Source: an uncultured Cohaesibacter sp. (lineage in GTDB: Bacteria > Pseudomonadota > Alphaproteobacteria > Rhizobiales > Cohaesibacteraceae). Taken from it: a DNA stretch of 64,000 nucleotides. Within the stretch, counting starts at the first letter, position 1; every line of letters starts with the position of its first letter. Where the stretch lies: assembly GCF_963677725.1 (NCBI RefSeq), contig NZ_OY782507.1, positions 3,904,501 to 3,968,500 on the forward strand, in the 5' to 3' direction. Shown piece by piece: positions 35,894-44,714 of this stretch. The position numbers and the translations under genes were made by a program. The notes beneath the pieces were generated by a model, which worked only from the letters and a program-made list of their open reading frames with translations, was not told the DNA's origin and did not search any database.

Positions 35894-36607
35894 CTACTTT
35901 TTCTTTGATTTCGCGTCTTTATCGGCGTTTTTGTCGGTGGTCGCCTCGGTTTTGTCGCCGGTCGCGGTGCCTGAGGCCTTGCCTTCTTCCACTTCAGCAA
36001 CGAATGGATAGATGATCAGATCCTTGTCCGCATCTTCCTTTTCCTTGCAGTCTCCGGCCAGCCCGATCTGGGCAATGAAAAAGCGATCCTTCTGCCAGGA
36101 ATAGATGCTGAATTGCCGGCAGGAACTGGCCGACCCCTGCTTTGGGATTTCCGAGCGCAACAATTTTTTCTTTTCGTCCCATGTGGGCTTTTGCAACTGG
36201 CTGGTGGCGTACCAGCCCAATTTGGTGTCGAGCTGAGGGAAGGACATCAGATTGGCCCATTCATCCCGGCCATCTTCGACCTGAAAGAGGCGATAACTGT
36301 CGCCCGACAGGCTCGAAGAGCAGATGAAGCCATAGAGCTTTTGCACGCCCAGATCGATAAAGATCGCCTTTTCGGACAATTCGTCATCATCAATATCTGC
36401 CAGCCAGCAGCCCATAGTGGCGCGGTGATTGTCAATCAGGCGTTGGGGGATGGTGATGTTGGCAGCCTGCGCAATAGAGGCGCAAAGCAGGAATGCGGTC
36501 AGGCATGAAAAGCCAGCGAGCCAGACGATCGATTGGGGCAGCGCCTCTTTTGCGATGGCTGCGCGCGCTCGTTTCTCAAACCCATTAATCGGTTGCCTGG
36601 ATTGCAT
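35894..36607 (-). CDS. Exported protein of unknown function with a Lys/Asp-rich tail
   Basis: A 237-residue protein. The ATG at 36607, with AGGAG eight bases before it, is chosen over one at 36640. A basic stretch of about 25 residues precedes a hydrophobic segment (IVWLAGFSCLTAFLLCAS) with a likely cleavage after AQA. The mature domain has four cysteines and many aromatic residues (GCWLADIDDDELSEKAIFID, FICSSSLSGDSYRLFQV). The last 40 residues are low-complexity Lys/Asp/Thr. No known domain is recognised; the fold looks like a compact disulfide-stabilised periplasmic domain. Confidence 0.6.
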   Translation of the reverse strand: MQSRQPINGFEKRARAAIAKEALPQSIVWLAGFSCLTAFLLCASIAQAANITIPQRLIDNHRATMGCWLADIDDDELSEKAIFIDLGVQKLYGFICSSSLSGDSYRLFQVEDGRDEWANLMSFPQLDTKLGWYATSQLQKPTWDEKKKLLRSEIPKQGSASSCRQFSIYSWQKDRFFIAQIGLAGDCKEKEDADKDLIIYPFVAEVEEGKASGTATGDKTEATTDKNADKDAKSKKK

Positions 36608-36913
36608 CGTCGACACTCCTGAAGAAACTATTGCTGGCAAGGATAACTGACTCGTTTTGATTGTGCCACTTCTCCGCCAAGCTGTTCACCCAAAGATGTT
36701 GCTGTTAGAAATGCTGGTGCGTCATGGTTCGTCATGGCGCGTGAATGGCAATGAAGAACGAGACACAGACTATGCCCAGAGATGGTTGGGCCGGATTGGA
36801 TTTTATCTTAAAACAGGCTAAGCATGGGGCAAAGCAGGTCGCTTTGGTTTGGCCCTTGCGATCATTTCCCCATCGGCGCTGCCAAACAGGTGAGCGCAAG
36901 ACAGGACAGCATA

Positions 36914-37549
36914 ATGAAAGTAGCGATTGTTCCCGTGACGCCATTTCAGCAGAATTGCACGCTGATTTGGGATGAAGAAACCGGCAAGGGGGTCGTGATC
37001 GATCCGGGCGGTGATGTGCCTCAGATCCTCAAGGTGCTGGAGCATGAGAAGATCGACGTCGAGCGGATCCTGATTACACATGGCCATATTGATCATGTGG
37101 GCGGGGCTGCCGAGCTGCGCGATGCGCTGGATGTGGAGGTTGAAGGGCCCCATGAAGCCGATCGCATGTTGATGGAACGGGTCGCCGAGCAGGCAATCCA
37201 GTTCGGCGTGCCGGAAGCCAAACCATGCGAGCCGGATCGCTGGCTGGTCGATGGGGATCAGGTGGATATTGCCGGTATGGCCTTTGATGTCCTGCATTGC
37301 CCCGGTCACGCGCCCGGTCATGTGGTTTTCTACAATGAAGATGCGCAATTTGCGATCATGGGCGATGTTCTGTTCAATGGCTCGATTGGCCGGACCGATC
37401 TGCCGGGCGGAGATTATGACACGCTGATGGCATCGATCCGTGACAAGATCCTGCCTCTGGGGGATGATGTGGCCTTCATTTGCGGCCATGGCAATCATTC
37501 CAATATTGGTGAAGAGCGGCGGAACAACCCGTTCTTGCAAAATCTTTGA
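36914..37549 (+). CDS. Metallo-beta-lactamase-fold hydrolase (YcbL/glyoxalase II type)
   Basis: A 211-residue binuclear-zinc hydrolase. The metal motif is THGHIDH near residue 58. Further ligands are His in CPGHAPGHV, the Asp of MGDVLF and the late His in CGHGNHSNIGEER. The length and VPVTPFQQNCTLIWD start match the single-domain YcbL group, distantly related to glyoxalase II, rather than lactamases. The ATG at 36914 follows AGGACAG. The DUF2164 gene starts 24 bases after its stop. The substrate is probably a thioester, but this is inference. Confidence 0.88.
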   Translation: MKVAIVPVTPFQQNCTLIWDEETGKGVVIDPGGDVPQILKVLEHEKIDVERILITHGHIDHVGGAAELRDALDVEVEGPHEADRMLMERVAEQAIQFGVPEAKPCEPDRWLVDGDQVDIAGMAFDVLHCPGHAPGHVVFYNEDAQFAIMGDVLFNGSIGRTDLPGGDYDTLMASIRDKILPLGDDVAFICGHGNHSNIGEERRNNPFLQNL

Positions 37550-37573
37550 CGGATATTCTGTGAGGATTGTGTG

Positions 37574-37825
37574 ATGACCGGGGTGGCATTCACGCCTGAA
37601 GAAAAGGCGCATTTGGTGGCATTGCTTAGCGAATATGTCGCCGAGGAACTGGATGTCGAGCTTGGGCGCTTTGAGGCGGAATTCATGCTCGATCATCTGG
37701 CCAGCCATATGGCTCCAGTCTTCTACAATCGCGGTCTGCAGGATGCACGCGCTCTGCTTGAGAAAAAGATCGAAGATTATACCGATGCGCTCTATGCGCT
37801 GGAACAGCAGCCCGAGAGTCGCTGA
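37574..37825 (+). CDS. DUF2164 family protein
   Basis: An 83-residue cytoplasmic protein matching the DUF2164 pattern: FTPEEKAHLVALLSEYVAEE, LDVELGRFEAEFMLDHLA, APVFYNRGLQDARALL and DYTDALYALE. It is probably all-helical. Function is unknown. The ATG at 37574 is the second of two adjacent starts (GTG at 37571). It follows the metallohydrolase gene by 24 bases and converges with rlpA, two bases after its own stop. Confidence 0.82.
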   Translation: MTGVAFTPEEKAHLVALLSEYVAEELDVELGRFEAEFMLDHLASHMAPVFYNRGLQDARALLEKKIEDYTDALYALEQQPESR

Positions 37826-37827
37826 GG

Positions 37828-38295
37828 TTAAAGGCTCTTTGGCGGCTTGCTTAGCGGCAGGCGCTTGGGCGGATTGTGGGGCTTGTTACGCGCGCCCTGC
37901 TTGCCTGCTTTGTTGGCGGAATGGTTTTTTGCCACGATCCGATAGCACACCTTGGTGGTGCCGGCATTCTTGAAGCCCAGCTTGATGGCGGCAAGGCGGG
38001 TGACGTCGATGACACGGCCCTTGATGAAGGGGCCGCGGTCATTGATCCGGACAATGACGCGTTTGTCATTGCGCATGTTGCGCACTTCGATAATGGTGCC
38101 GAATTTCAGTCTTCTATGTGCTGCGGTCATTTTGTCCGGATTGGCATATTCGCCCGATGCTGTGCGCGTGGTCAGCTGATACCATGAGGCTTTACCGCAT
38201 TGCTTCCATTCTGTGGCGCGACTGACATCCATCAGCACAGCCAAAAAGAGCAGGCTGGCGCTTGCCAATAGCGCGAATGTGCTAACATTCTTCAT
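37828..38295 (-). CDS. rlpA: RlpA-like septal ring lytic transglycosylase domain protein
   Basis: A 155-residue exported protein: signal peptide (residues 5-26, cleavage after SRA) and a double-psi beta-barrel of the RlpA family (GKASWYQ, RTASGEYANPDKMTAAHRRLKFG, VRINDRGPFIKGRVIDVTRLAA). The conserved Asp of NDRGPF and the early tyrosine region fit the lytic transglycosylase or expansin-like site. There is no lipobox and no SPOR domain, so it is a short soluble form. The basic Lys/Pro tail may bind the cell wall. The ATG at 38295 has GGAG upstream; 38310 is an alternative start. Confidence 0.85.
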   Translation of the reverse strand: MKNVSTFALLASASLLFLAVLMDVSRATEWKQCGKASWYQLTTRTASGEYANPDKMTAAHRRLKFGTIIEVRNMRNDKRVIVRINDRGPFIKGRVIDVTRLAAIKLGFKNAGTTKVCYRIVAKNHSANKAGKQGARNKPHNPPKRLPLSKPPKSL

Positions 38296-38441
38296 GAACC
38301 GGAACTCCATATCGATGCCTTGGGTGGCCGCAAGACTTCCCCAAATGCGACAGGGGACCTGTCTGATGGATCAAAATGGCAAGAGTATGGTGCAGTGCGG
38401 AGCGGTGAAGGGGCCGATAAAGGCTCCAATGAAACGGGACA

Positions 38442-38463
38442 GGGAGCCAAGCGGCTCCCTTTT
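38442..38463. terminator. Possible terminator hairpin after the periplasmic thioredoxin gene
   Basis: GGGAGCC and GGCTCCC form a seven-pair stem with a four-base loop, 13 bases after the thioredoxin stop. The T tract lies on the plus strand, so its role for the minus-strand gene is uncertain. Confidence 0.35.
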
Positions 38464-38475
38464 CACGGTCTGTGT

Positions 38476-38865
38476 TCAAAGGCCCTTGTCGAGCAGGGCC
38501 TTGATTTCCTTGGTCGAGGTGCCCGCAACGATGCGGCCCAGTTCCTGATCGCCTTTGAGCACCAGAAGCGTGGAGCGGCGGGGTATATTGCGCGACGTGG
38601 TAACGTCATGGTCGCGATAGTCATCCCAGTCAACGGCGACAAAGGTCAGCGCCTTGTCGTAGGCTTTATTTTCTGCTCTGAGGCGTTTGATTACGCGTTC
38701 CTGTGCGGCGCAGGTGGTGCACCAGCTTGCCTTGTAATCGACAAAGACGGTTTTGCCGTCTTGCAGCAAGGATTGAATGAGGCCGGGTTTATAGGCTATG
38801 ACGTCGGCAGCCGATGCTGCGCTGGTGACGACGAGGAAAGACAAAAGAGCGAGAAATCGGATCAT
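38476..38865 (-). CDS. Periplasmic thioredoxin-like protein
   Basis: A 129-residue exported thioredoxin-fold protein resembling the C-terminal domain of DsbD. The signal peptide covers residues 1-19 (cleavage after ASA). The redox motif is WCTTC within VDYKASWCTTCAAQERV; TFVAVDWDD and the cis-proline region RRSTLLVLKGDQEL follow. It lies 72 bases after a ccdA-type gene on the same strand. The two together could form a split DsbD that carries reducing power to periplasmic targets. Confidence 0.88.
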   Translation of the reverse strand: MIRFLALLSFLVVTSAASAADVIAYKPGLIQSLLQDGKTVFVDYKASWCTTCAAQERVIKRLRAENKAYDKALTFVAVDWDDYRDHDVTTSRNIPRRSTLLVLKGDQELGRIVAGTSTKEIKALLDKGL

Positions 38866-38937
38866 GGTTGGGTCTCCCAGAAAGATGCAGTTGGCTTTTC
38901 TACGGTAGGTTTGGTTGTTGTGATCAGCTGTTGTTGG

Positions 38938-39651
38938 CTAAAGCGCGACGGATAGATTTTGCAGCCAATATGGCAGATGTTCGATGGCCAGGGCTTCGAT
39001 CCAGTGGTGGACGCCAAACAGGATCATCAGTCCGACCGCGATGAAGAGCAGGCCCATCAGCGGCTTGGATTTCTCTGCAAGCGCGCGCAGGGACTGCGCC
39101 CGGCTGCGGATGGCGTTTTTTGCTCCAAGTCCAAGGCCCAGAATGAGGGTTGAGACACCGGCGGCAAAGGCGATCATGATGGCCGTGGCCCAGAGGAGAC
39201 TATCGCCCTGACTGGCCAGTGCAATGGCGCCGCCAAGAGTGGGGCCGATGCAGGGGGACCAGACTGCCCCAAGCAAAAGACCCGCAAAGAACTGACCCTT
39301 GAAGCCCGTTAGGTCCGATTGATAAAGCTGGCTGTCTGCCTTGGCGGCAAAGCCCGCTGTGGCGGTCTCAAACCGGTTGGCAAAGGCTGGTACGAGAAGG
39401 ATCAGGCCAAAGGCCAGCATCAGGCTCGCGCCAATCTGCCCCAAAAGGCGTTCATTCAGCCCGATGGCATGTCCGGCTGATGCGATCAACAGGCCAAAGG
39501 AGACAAAGGAAATCGACAGGCCGAGCGCCAATGCCACTGGTCCGCGCCGATCTTGCGACAGGGCGGAAGCCAGCACGATAGGTAGGACCGGCAGGACACA
39601 GGGATTGATCAAGGTCAGCAGACCGGCGCCATAGGCAAAGACGAGTTCCAT
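38938..39651 (-). CDS. CcdA/DsbD-type membrane thiol transporter
   Basis: A 237-residue protein with six to seven membrane helices. Its two redox cysteines sit in matching segments, INPCVLPVLPIVLASAL near the N-terminus and WSPCIGPTLGGAIALAS in the middle, as in CcdA and the DsbD beta domain. It should relay electrons from cytoplasmic thioredoxin to a periplasmic acceptor, here probably the product of the next gene. Trx reductase at 58054 would feed the cytoplasmic side. Whether the final target is cytochrome c maturation or protein repair is open. Confidence 0.9.
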   Translation of the reverse strand: MELVFAYGAGLLTLINPCVLPVLPIVLASALSQDRRGPVALALGLSISFVSFGLLIASAGHAIGLNERLLGQIGASLMLAFGLILLVPAFANRFETATAGFAAKADSQLYQSDLTGFKGQFFAGLLLGAVWSPCIGPTLGGAIALASQGDSLLWATAIMIAFAAGVSTLILGLGLGAKNAIRSRAQSLRALAEKSKPLMGLLFIAVGLMILFGVHHWIEALAIEHLPYWLQNLSVAL

Positions 39652-39810
39652 ATATACCTCGAAAAGCTGGAACAGTGTTTTCTGCTTCAGCTATAGCTTG
39701 ATTGGTCGGTCACGCGGGAATCACATTTGTGACAATCTGCGTGAGCATGCATTTGCTTTGTCTGACCCAAGCGAAATCGAATGCAAGGCATGACCGACTG
39801 GGAGAGGATT

Positions 39811-40203
39811 ATGGAGCGCTATAAAGGCGGGTGTTTGTGTGGGGCCGTTCGACTGGTCGCAACCGGGCGGCCATACCGGGTTGGGCTATGTCATTGCCTT
39901 GATTGCCGAAAGCATCATGGCGCTCTCTTTCATGCTTCCGCCATTTTCCCCGAAGCAGCCGTGCGCGTCACCGGTGAGGTGGCCAGCTATGCCGGGCGCT
40001 GTTTTTGTCCGCGCTGCGGGTCGTCGGTTTTCTCGCGCACATGCGATGAAGTTGAAGTGCATCTTGGTTCGCTTGACGCGCCGGATCAATTGACGCCCAC
40101 ATATGAATTGTGGACGATACGGCGAGAAAGCTGGCTACCACCTTTTGCGCTGGCGCATCATTATGAGCGCGATCGTGAGAGCGATGAACGGTCAGAGGAA
40201 TGA
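39811..40203 (+). CDS. GFA family (CENP-V/glutathione-dependent formaldehyde-activating type) protein
   Basis: A 130-residue zinc protein. The family's cysteines are present: GGCLCGAVR near residue 8, LCHCLDCRKHHG, and RCFCPRCGSSVFSR, giving the two zinc sites. The enzyme of this name binds the glutathione-formaldehyde adduct, but most family members have no proven activity. The ATG at 39811 follows GGGAGAGG; an earlier ATG at 39781 is less likely. It is divergent from ccdA. Confidence 0.88.
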   Translation: MERYKGGCLCGAVRLVATGRPYRVGLCHCLDCRKHHGALFHASAIFPEAAVRVTGEVASYAGRCFCPRCGSSVFSRTCDEVEVHLGSLDAPDQLTPTYELWTIRRESWLPPFALAHHYERDRESDERSEE

Positions 40204-40207
40204 TGGG

Positions 40208-40360
40208 ATGACACCGAGAGATGATGATCAGGGCGAGGGCAGGCACACGACAAAGCCCGACGATCTGGAGCGCTTGCTCGCCAAGCGGTGCGAACAGGTG
40301 GCTGCTGATCAGGTGATTGAACAATTGAAAAAACTGGGTCGCCTGTTTCACAAAGGATAG
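40208..40360 (+). CDS. Possible 50-residue hypothetical protein
   Basis: A short open frame four bases after the GFA gene, with AGAGGA about nine bases before the ATG. The product is charged and helical (LERLLAKRCEQVAADQVIEQ, then LKKLGRLFHKG) and begins with a disordered acidic stretch. Its stop codon lies at the loop/stem edge of the uvrB terminator. Coding is suggested by the ribosome site and amphipathic pattern only; I know no family. Confidence 0.4.
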   Translation: MTPRDDDQGEGRHTTKPDDLERLLAKRCEQVAADQVIEQLKKLGRLFHKG

Positions 40361-40368
40361 CGACCCAG
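40329..40368 (-). terminator. Rho-independent terminator of uvrB
   Basis: On the minus strand a nine-pair CTGGGTCGC/GCGACCCAG stem (40334-40342 with 40360-40368) runs into six T residues. It overlaps the 3' end of the small plus-strand frame. Confidence 0.8.
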
Positions 40369-40398
40369 TATTTTCCTGTTTGTTGGCGCTTCATTTGC

Positions 40399-43065
40399 TT
40401 AGCGCTTCTTGCGGCCGCGTCCCTTGCTCTGAGCCGCACCCTTTGGTCTGGTGCGGTCGGTGCCGGGGCCCATATCGTCGAGATCCGGCAGTTGGATGCG
40501 CGAGTTTTTCGGCAGGTTGGCGGATGAACCATATTTCTTTTCACCGCGATAGCCGCCGGTCTTCTCGTCAACACTTGCCTGACGGGCCAATGGATCGTCG
40601 GCGATGGCCAGTTCGGTCTCGCGCAGGCGTTTGACCTCGTCGCGCAGGCGGGCCGCTTCCTCGAATTCGAGGTTGGCGGCGGCGTCCTTCATGCGGCTTT
40701 CCAATTCCGCAATATGGGCTTCAAGATTGTGGCCAATTGCCGCCGGGCCTTCCTCTGCCAGCCCCTTGTCAACGGTGACATGGTCGCTTTCATAGACCGA
40801 GCCGAGAATATCGCCGATATTCTTCTTCACCGTCTGCGGCGTGATGCCATGTTCCTCATTATAGGCAAGCTGCTTTTCGCGGCGACGGTTGGTCTCGGAA
40901 ATGGCCCGCTCCATTGAGCCAGTCATCCGGTCGGCATAAAGGATGACCTTGCCATCTACGTTACGTGCGGCGCGGCCAATTGTCTGGATCAGGGATGTCT
41001 CCGAGCGCAGGAAGCCTTCCTTGTCGGCATCCAGAATGGCGACGAGCGCACATTCGGGGATATCGAGCCCCTCGCGCAGCAGGTTGATGCCAACCAGCAC
41101 GTCGAAGGCCCCAAGGCGCAAGTCGCGGATGATCTCGATCCGCTCGATGGTGTCGACATCGGAATGCATGTAACGGACGCGAACACCCTGTTCGTGGAGA
41201 TATTCGGTCAGGTCTTCGGCCATGCGCTTGGTCAGGGTGGTGACCAGCGTGCGATACCCCACCTTGGCCTTTTCCTTCACTTCACCGAGCAGATCGTCGA
41301 CCTGTGTTTTGGCCGAGCGGATCTCGATGACCGGATCGATGAGGCCCGTGGGGCGAATAACCTGTTCGGCAAAGACGCCGCCCGCTTCTTCCATTTCCCA
41401 GCCACCCGGAGTGGCCGAGACGGCAACTGTCTGGGGCCGCATGGCGTCCCATTCCTCAAAGCGCAAGGGTCGGTTATCCATACAGCTTGGCAGGCGGAAG
41501 CCATATTCGGCCAGCGTTGCCTTGCGGCGAAAGTCACCGCGATACATCGCGCCGAGCTGGCCGATGGTCACATGGCTCTCGTCAACGAAGATCAGGGCAT
41601 TGTCCGGCAGATATTCAAACAGGGTGGGGGGCGGCTCGCCGGGCAGGCGGCCGGTGAGATAGCGTGAATAGTTCTCGATGCCCTGACACGCGCCTGTCGC
41701 TTCCATCATTTCAAGATCAAAGCGGGTGCGCTGCTCCAGCCGTTGGGCTTCGAGCAGGCGGCCATGGGCTTCCAGTTCGGCAAGGCGCTCGTTGAGCTCC
41801 TTCTTGATGCTCTTGATCGCCTGATTGAGGGTCGGGCGTGGGGTGACATAGTGGGAGTTGGCATAAAGTTTGACCATCTCCAAATCGTCCATCTTCTGGC
41901 CGGTCAGAGGGTCAAATTCCTTGATTTCCTCGATTTCGTCGCCGAAGAAGGAAATACGCCAGGCGCGGTCTTCATAGTGAGCGGGGAAAATTTCGACCAC
42001 ATCGCCACTGACCCGGAAGGAGCCGCGCTGGAAGCCGATGTCATTGCGCTTATATTGCAGGGCGACCAGATCGGCCATCAGCTGGCCCTGATCAATCTCT
42101 TCGCCAACTTCGATCTTGAAGCTCATTTCGGTATAGGTCTCTACCGAGCCGATACCATAGATACAGGAGACCGAGGCGATGATGATCACGTCGTCGCGTT
42201 CCAGCAAGGAGCGGGTGGCCGAGTGGCGCATCCGGTCGATCTGTTCGTTGACCGTGCTTTCCTTCTCGATGAAGGTGTCGGTGCGCGGCACATAGGCTTC
42301 CGGCTGGTAATAGTCGTAATAGGAGACGAAATATTCGACAGCGTTGTTGGGGAAGAAATTCTTGAACTCACCATAGAGCTGGGCGGCCAAGGTCTTGTTT
42401 GGCGCAAGGATCAGGGCCGGTCTCTGAGTCTTGGCGATCAACTGGGCCATGGTGAAGGTTTTGCCCGAGCCGGTAACGCCGAGCAAAACCTGCGTAGCCT
42501 CGCCATTGTTGATGCCTTCTTGCAGATCGGCAATAGCGGTTGGCTGGTCGCCAGCTGGGTCGAATTCGGTGACCAAGTCGAAGGAGACACCGCCTTCAGA
42601 TTTCTCGGGACGATCTGGACGATGGGGGCGCCATGGCTCGGTATCCATAAATTCCGGACGGCCATGCTCGATGAGCGATTCAAGGGCGCGAACGGTTTCC
42701 GTGACACCGGAGCGATCGTCGCTCTTGCCCTTCTTCTTCTGGGTCTTCTTGCGCTCTTTGGTGACGCGCTCCAGCTCCTCGGCCTTCTCCAGTGAGATGT
42801 CCAGACCCGCAATCGGGTTAAGACCACCGGCCGCGCGCTCGCGGGCAGAGGCTTTTTCTTCCGGCTTCTTGCGGCTGCGCTTGGGTTTTTCCGGCGTCGT
42901 GGATTTGGGTTTGGCTTTTGGCTGGTCTTCGGCTGCCTTGGCGATGTCTTCGGCCCAATCCGCAATCGAGTCTGGCATGGGCACAGGTTCAAAGGATGCC
43001 TGCGGTGCCTCGCCCAGTCCCGACTGTTCGCGATTGTCTTTCTTATTCCGCTTGTCTGACGTCAT
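40399..43065 (-). CDS. uvrB: Excinuclease ABC subunit B with a long N-terminal extension
   Basis: The damage-verifying helicase-like subunit of nucleotide excision repair. The 888-residue protein has about 159 extra residues before the canonical start ([17 protein letters not shown]). This extension is Lys/Glu-rich and includes [18 protein letters not shown], known from Hyphomicrobiales UvrB. Then come Walker A ([10 protein letters not shown]), the beta-hairpin ([12 protein letters not shown]), the DESHVTIGQ motif [36 protein letters not shown], and a C-terminal UVR domain. A basic tail ends the chain. The ATG at 43065 is preferred over 43164, whose lead is hydrophobic and unlike the family. 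Confidence 0.96.
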   Translation of the reverse strand: MTSDKRNKKDNREQSGLGEAPQASFEPVPMPDSIADWAEDIAKAAEDQPKAKPKSTTPEKPKRSRKKPEEKASARERAAGGLNPIAGLDISLEKAEELERVTKERKKTQKKKGKSDDRSGVTETVRALESLIEHGRPEFMDTEPWRPHRPDRPEKSEGGVSFDLVTEFDPAGDQPTAIADLQEGINNGEATQVLLGVTGSGKTFTMAQLIAKTQRPALILAPNKTLAAQLYGEFKNFFPNNAVEYFVSYYDYYQPEAYVPRTDTFIEKESTVNEQIDRMRHSATRSLLERDDVIIIASVSCIYGIGSVETYTEMSFKIEVGEEIDQGQLMADLVALQYKRNDIGFQRGSFRVSGDVVEIFPAHYEDRAWRISFFGDEIEEIKEFDPLTGQKMDDLEMVKLYANSHYVTPRPTLNQAIKSIKKELNERLAELEAHGRLLEAQRLEQRTRFDLEMMEATGACQGIENYSRYLTGRLPGEPPPTLFEYLPDNALIFVDESHVTIGQLGAMYRGDFRRKATLAEYGFRLPSCMDNRPLRFEEWDAMRPQTVAVSATPGGWEMEEAGGVFAEQVIRPTGLIDPVIEIRSAKTQVDDLLGEVKEKAKVGYRTLVTTLTKRMAEDLTEYLHEQGVRVRYMHSDVDTIERIEIIRDLRLGAFDVLVGINLLREGLDIPECALVAILDADKEGFLRSETSLIQTIGRAARNVDGKVILYADRMTGSMERAISETNRRREKQLAYNEEHGITPQTVKKNIGDILGSVYESDHVTVDKGLAEEGPAAIGHNLEAHIAELESRMKDAAANLEFEEAARLRDEVKRLRETELAIADDPLARQASVDEKTGGYRGEKKYGSSANLPKNSRIQLPDLDDMGPGTDRTRPKGAAQSKGRGRKKR

Positions 43066-43239
43066 GCCTGTCGCTCTTTTGTCCGCTGGCCGTGCGGCGA
43101 TTGGATTGGTCGAGTGAGTCCTCAATATAAGGGAACAAATCAGGAATATGAAGAGGTAAGGCAAGAAAAGTCATGCTTGCTTGGGCGGGAACAATTTTGT
43201 TGTTCATTCGCAAAATTATCAATAGTTTCTTTTATTAAA

Positions 43240-43262
43240 ATATTCTAATATTCGAAATTAAA
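43240..43262. promoter_or_regulatory. AT-rich candidate operator upstream of the sulfide oxidoreductase gene
   Basis: The sequence contains AATATTCGAAA at 43247-43257, also present at 50406 upstream of the DUF2892 gene, and a close match to an ATTC-N8-GAAT pattern. It could bind a BigR/SqrR-type ArsR repressor; none is encoded in the window. Confidence 0.35.
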
Positions 43263-43339
43263 TTCAAATGTCTGGCAGGGACTGACTTCTGCTTTAAAAA
43301 AAGCCAGCCTATAGCACGAGCCGGATTCAGGAGGAACAA

Positions 43340-44611
43340 ATGACGCATGTGGTGGTATTGGGTGGAGGCCTTGGTGGTCTTTCCGCTGCTTATGAATTCC
43401 GGCAAGAGCTGAAAAATACAGACACGGTGACGGTGGTTTCCAATAAGCCGTTCTTCCAGTTTACCCCTTCAAACCCCTGGGTGGCTGTCGGCTGGCGGAA
43501 CAAGAAAGACATTACCCTCGATCTGGCAACGGTTCTGCCCAAAAACAAGGTGGCGTTCATCTGTGCCTCGGCTGACAGCCTTGATCCGCAGAACAATTCG
43601 GTCGGGCTGAGCAATGGAGAATCCATCACCTACGATTATCTGGTGATCGCAACCGGTCCGGAACTCGCCTTTGACGAAATCGAGGGGCTGGGGCCGGAAG
43701 GCAATACGATTTCGGTTTGTGACGTGGATCATGCGACCGCGGGGTTTGAGAAGTGGGAAGCCTTTTGTCAGGATCCCGGTCCCATCGTGGTGGGAGCGGT
43801 TCAGGGGGCGTCCTGCTATGGTCCGGCCTATGAGACAGCGATGATTTTCGACACGGATCTGCGCAAACGCAAAATCCGCGATAAGGTGCCGATGACCTTT
43901 GTTACCTCTGAGCCCTATATAGGCCATCTGGGGCTTGGTGGTGTGGGCGATACCAAGGGGATGCTCGAAACTGCGTTCCGGGATCGTACCATCAAGTGGA
44001 TCACCAATGCCAAGGTGGACAAGATTGAAGCAGGCGTGATGCATGTCACCGAATGCGATGATGCTGGTGAGCCGAAAACCAAGCATGAGCTGCCCTTCAA
44101 GCATTCCATGATGTTACCGGCCTTTCGCGGCATTCCCGCTTTGCAGGGCGTCGAAGGGCTGGCCAATCCACGCGGCTTCGTCATCGTCGACAAGCACCAG
44201 CGCAATCCGAAATATCCCAACATTTTCGGCATTGGCGTCTGCATCGCCATTCCGCCTTACGAGAAAACGCCTGTTCCCGTGGGCGTTCCCAAGACCGGCT
44301 ACATGATCGAGTCCATGGTGACTGCGGCGGCTCAGAATATGGTTGAGATTGAGGCTGGCAAGGAGCCGACACACCAAGCGACGTGGAATGCGATCTGCCT
44401 TGCCGACTTTGGTGATTCCGGTCTTGCCTTTGTGGCAATGCCGCAGATTCCGCCGCGCAATACCAACTATGCCGGGCAGGGCAAATGGGTGCATCTGGCC
44501 AAGATTGCGTTTGAGAAATATTTCCTGCGCAAAATCCGCAAGGGCGAAACCGAGCCTTATTATGAGCGCGCCGTGCTCAAGTTTCTCGATATCGCCAAGA
44601 TCAAGTCCTGA
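43340..44611 (+). CDS. Sulfide:quinone oxidoreductase-like FAD protein
   Basis: A 423-residue flavoprotein of the two-dinucleotide-binding family. FAD is bound by VVVLGGGLGGLSAAYEF at residues 4-20 and the IFGIGVC segment near 296. Cys127 and Cys159 (QGASCYGP) sit where sulfide:quinone oxidoreductases keep two of their redox cysteines, and Cys301 is a further candidate. The C-terminal LAKIAFEKYFLRKIRKG is amphipathic and could bind the membrane. A role in oxidising sulfide and reducing quinone is likely and would feed the bc1 complex. A divergent NDH-2-type enzyme is less likely because of the cysteines. A terminator follows. Confidence 0.82.
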   Translation: MTHVVVLGGGLGGLSAAYEFRQELKNTDTVTVVSNKPFFQFTPSNPWVAVGWRNKKDITLDLATVLPKNKVAFICASADSLDPQNNSVGLSNGESITYDYLVIATGPELAFDEIEGLGPEGNTISVCDVDHATAGFEKWEAFCQDPGPIVVGAVQGASCYGPAYETAMIFDTDLRKRKIRDKVPMTFVTSEPYIGHLGLGGVGDTKGMLETAFRDRTIKWITNAKVDKIEAGVMHVTECDDAGEPKTKHELPFKHSMMLPAFRGIPALQGVEGLANPRGFVIVDKHQRNPKYPNIFGIGVCIAIPPYEKTPVPVGVPKTGYMIESMVTAAAQNMVEIEAGKEPTHQATWNAICLADFGDSGLAFVAMPQIPPRNTNYAGQGKWVHLAKIAFEKYFLRKIRKGETEPYYERAVLKFLDIAKIKS

Positions 44612-44650
44612 TCAGGCTCTTTCGGCCTTCTTTTCTTGAATTTTTTCCTC

Positions 44651-44679
44651 CCTGTCCGGGCTACCGGGCAGGTTTTTTT
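44651..44679 (+). terminator. Rho-independent terminator after the sulfide oxidoreductase gene
   Basis: A nine-pair stem (44651-44659 with 44664-44672, one G-T pair) is followed by seven T residues. Confidence 0.88.
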
Positions 44680-44714
44680 GCACTGCAGGCTTTCGGGAGT
44701 GGGGCTGGTCGCAA

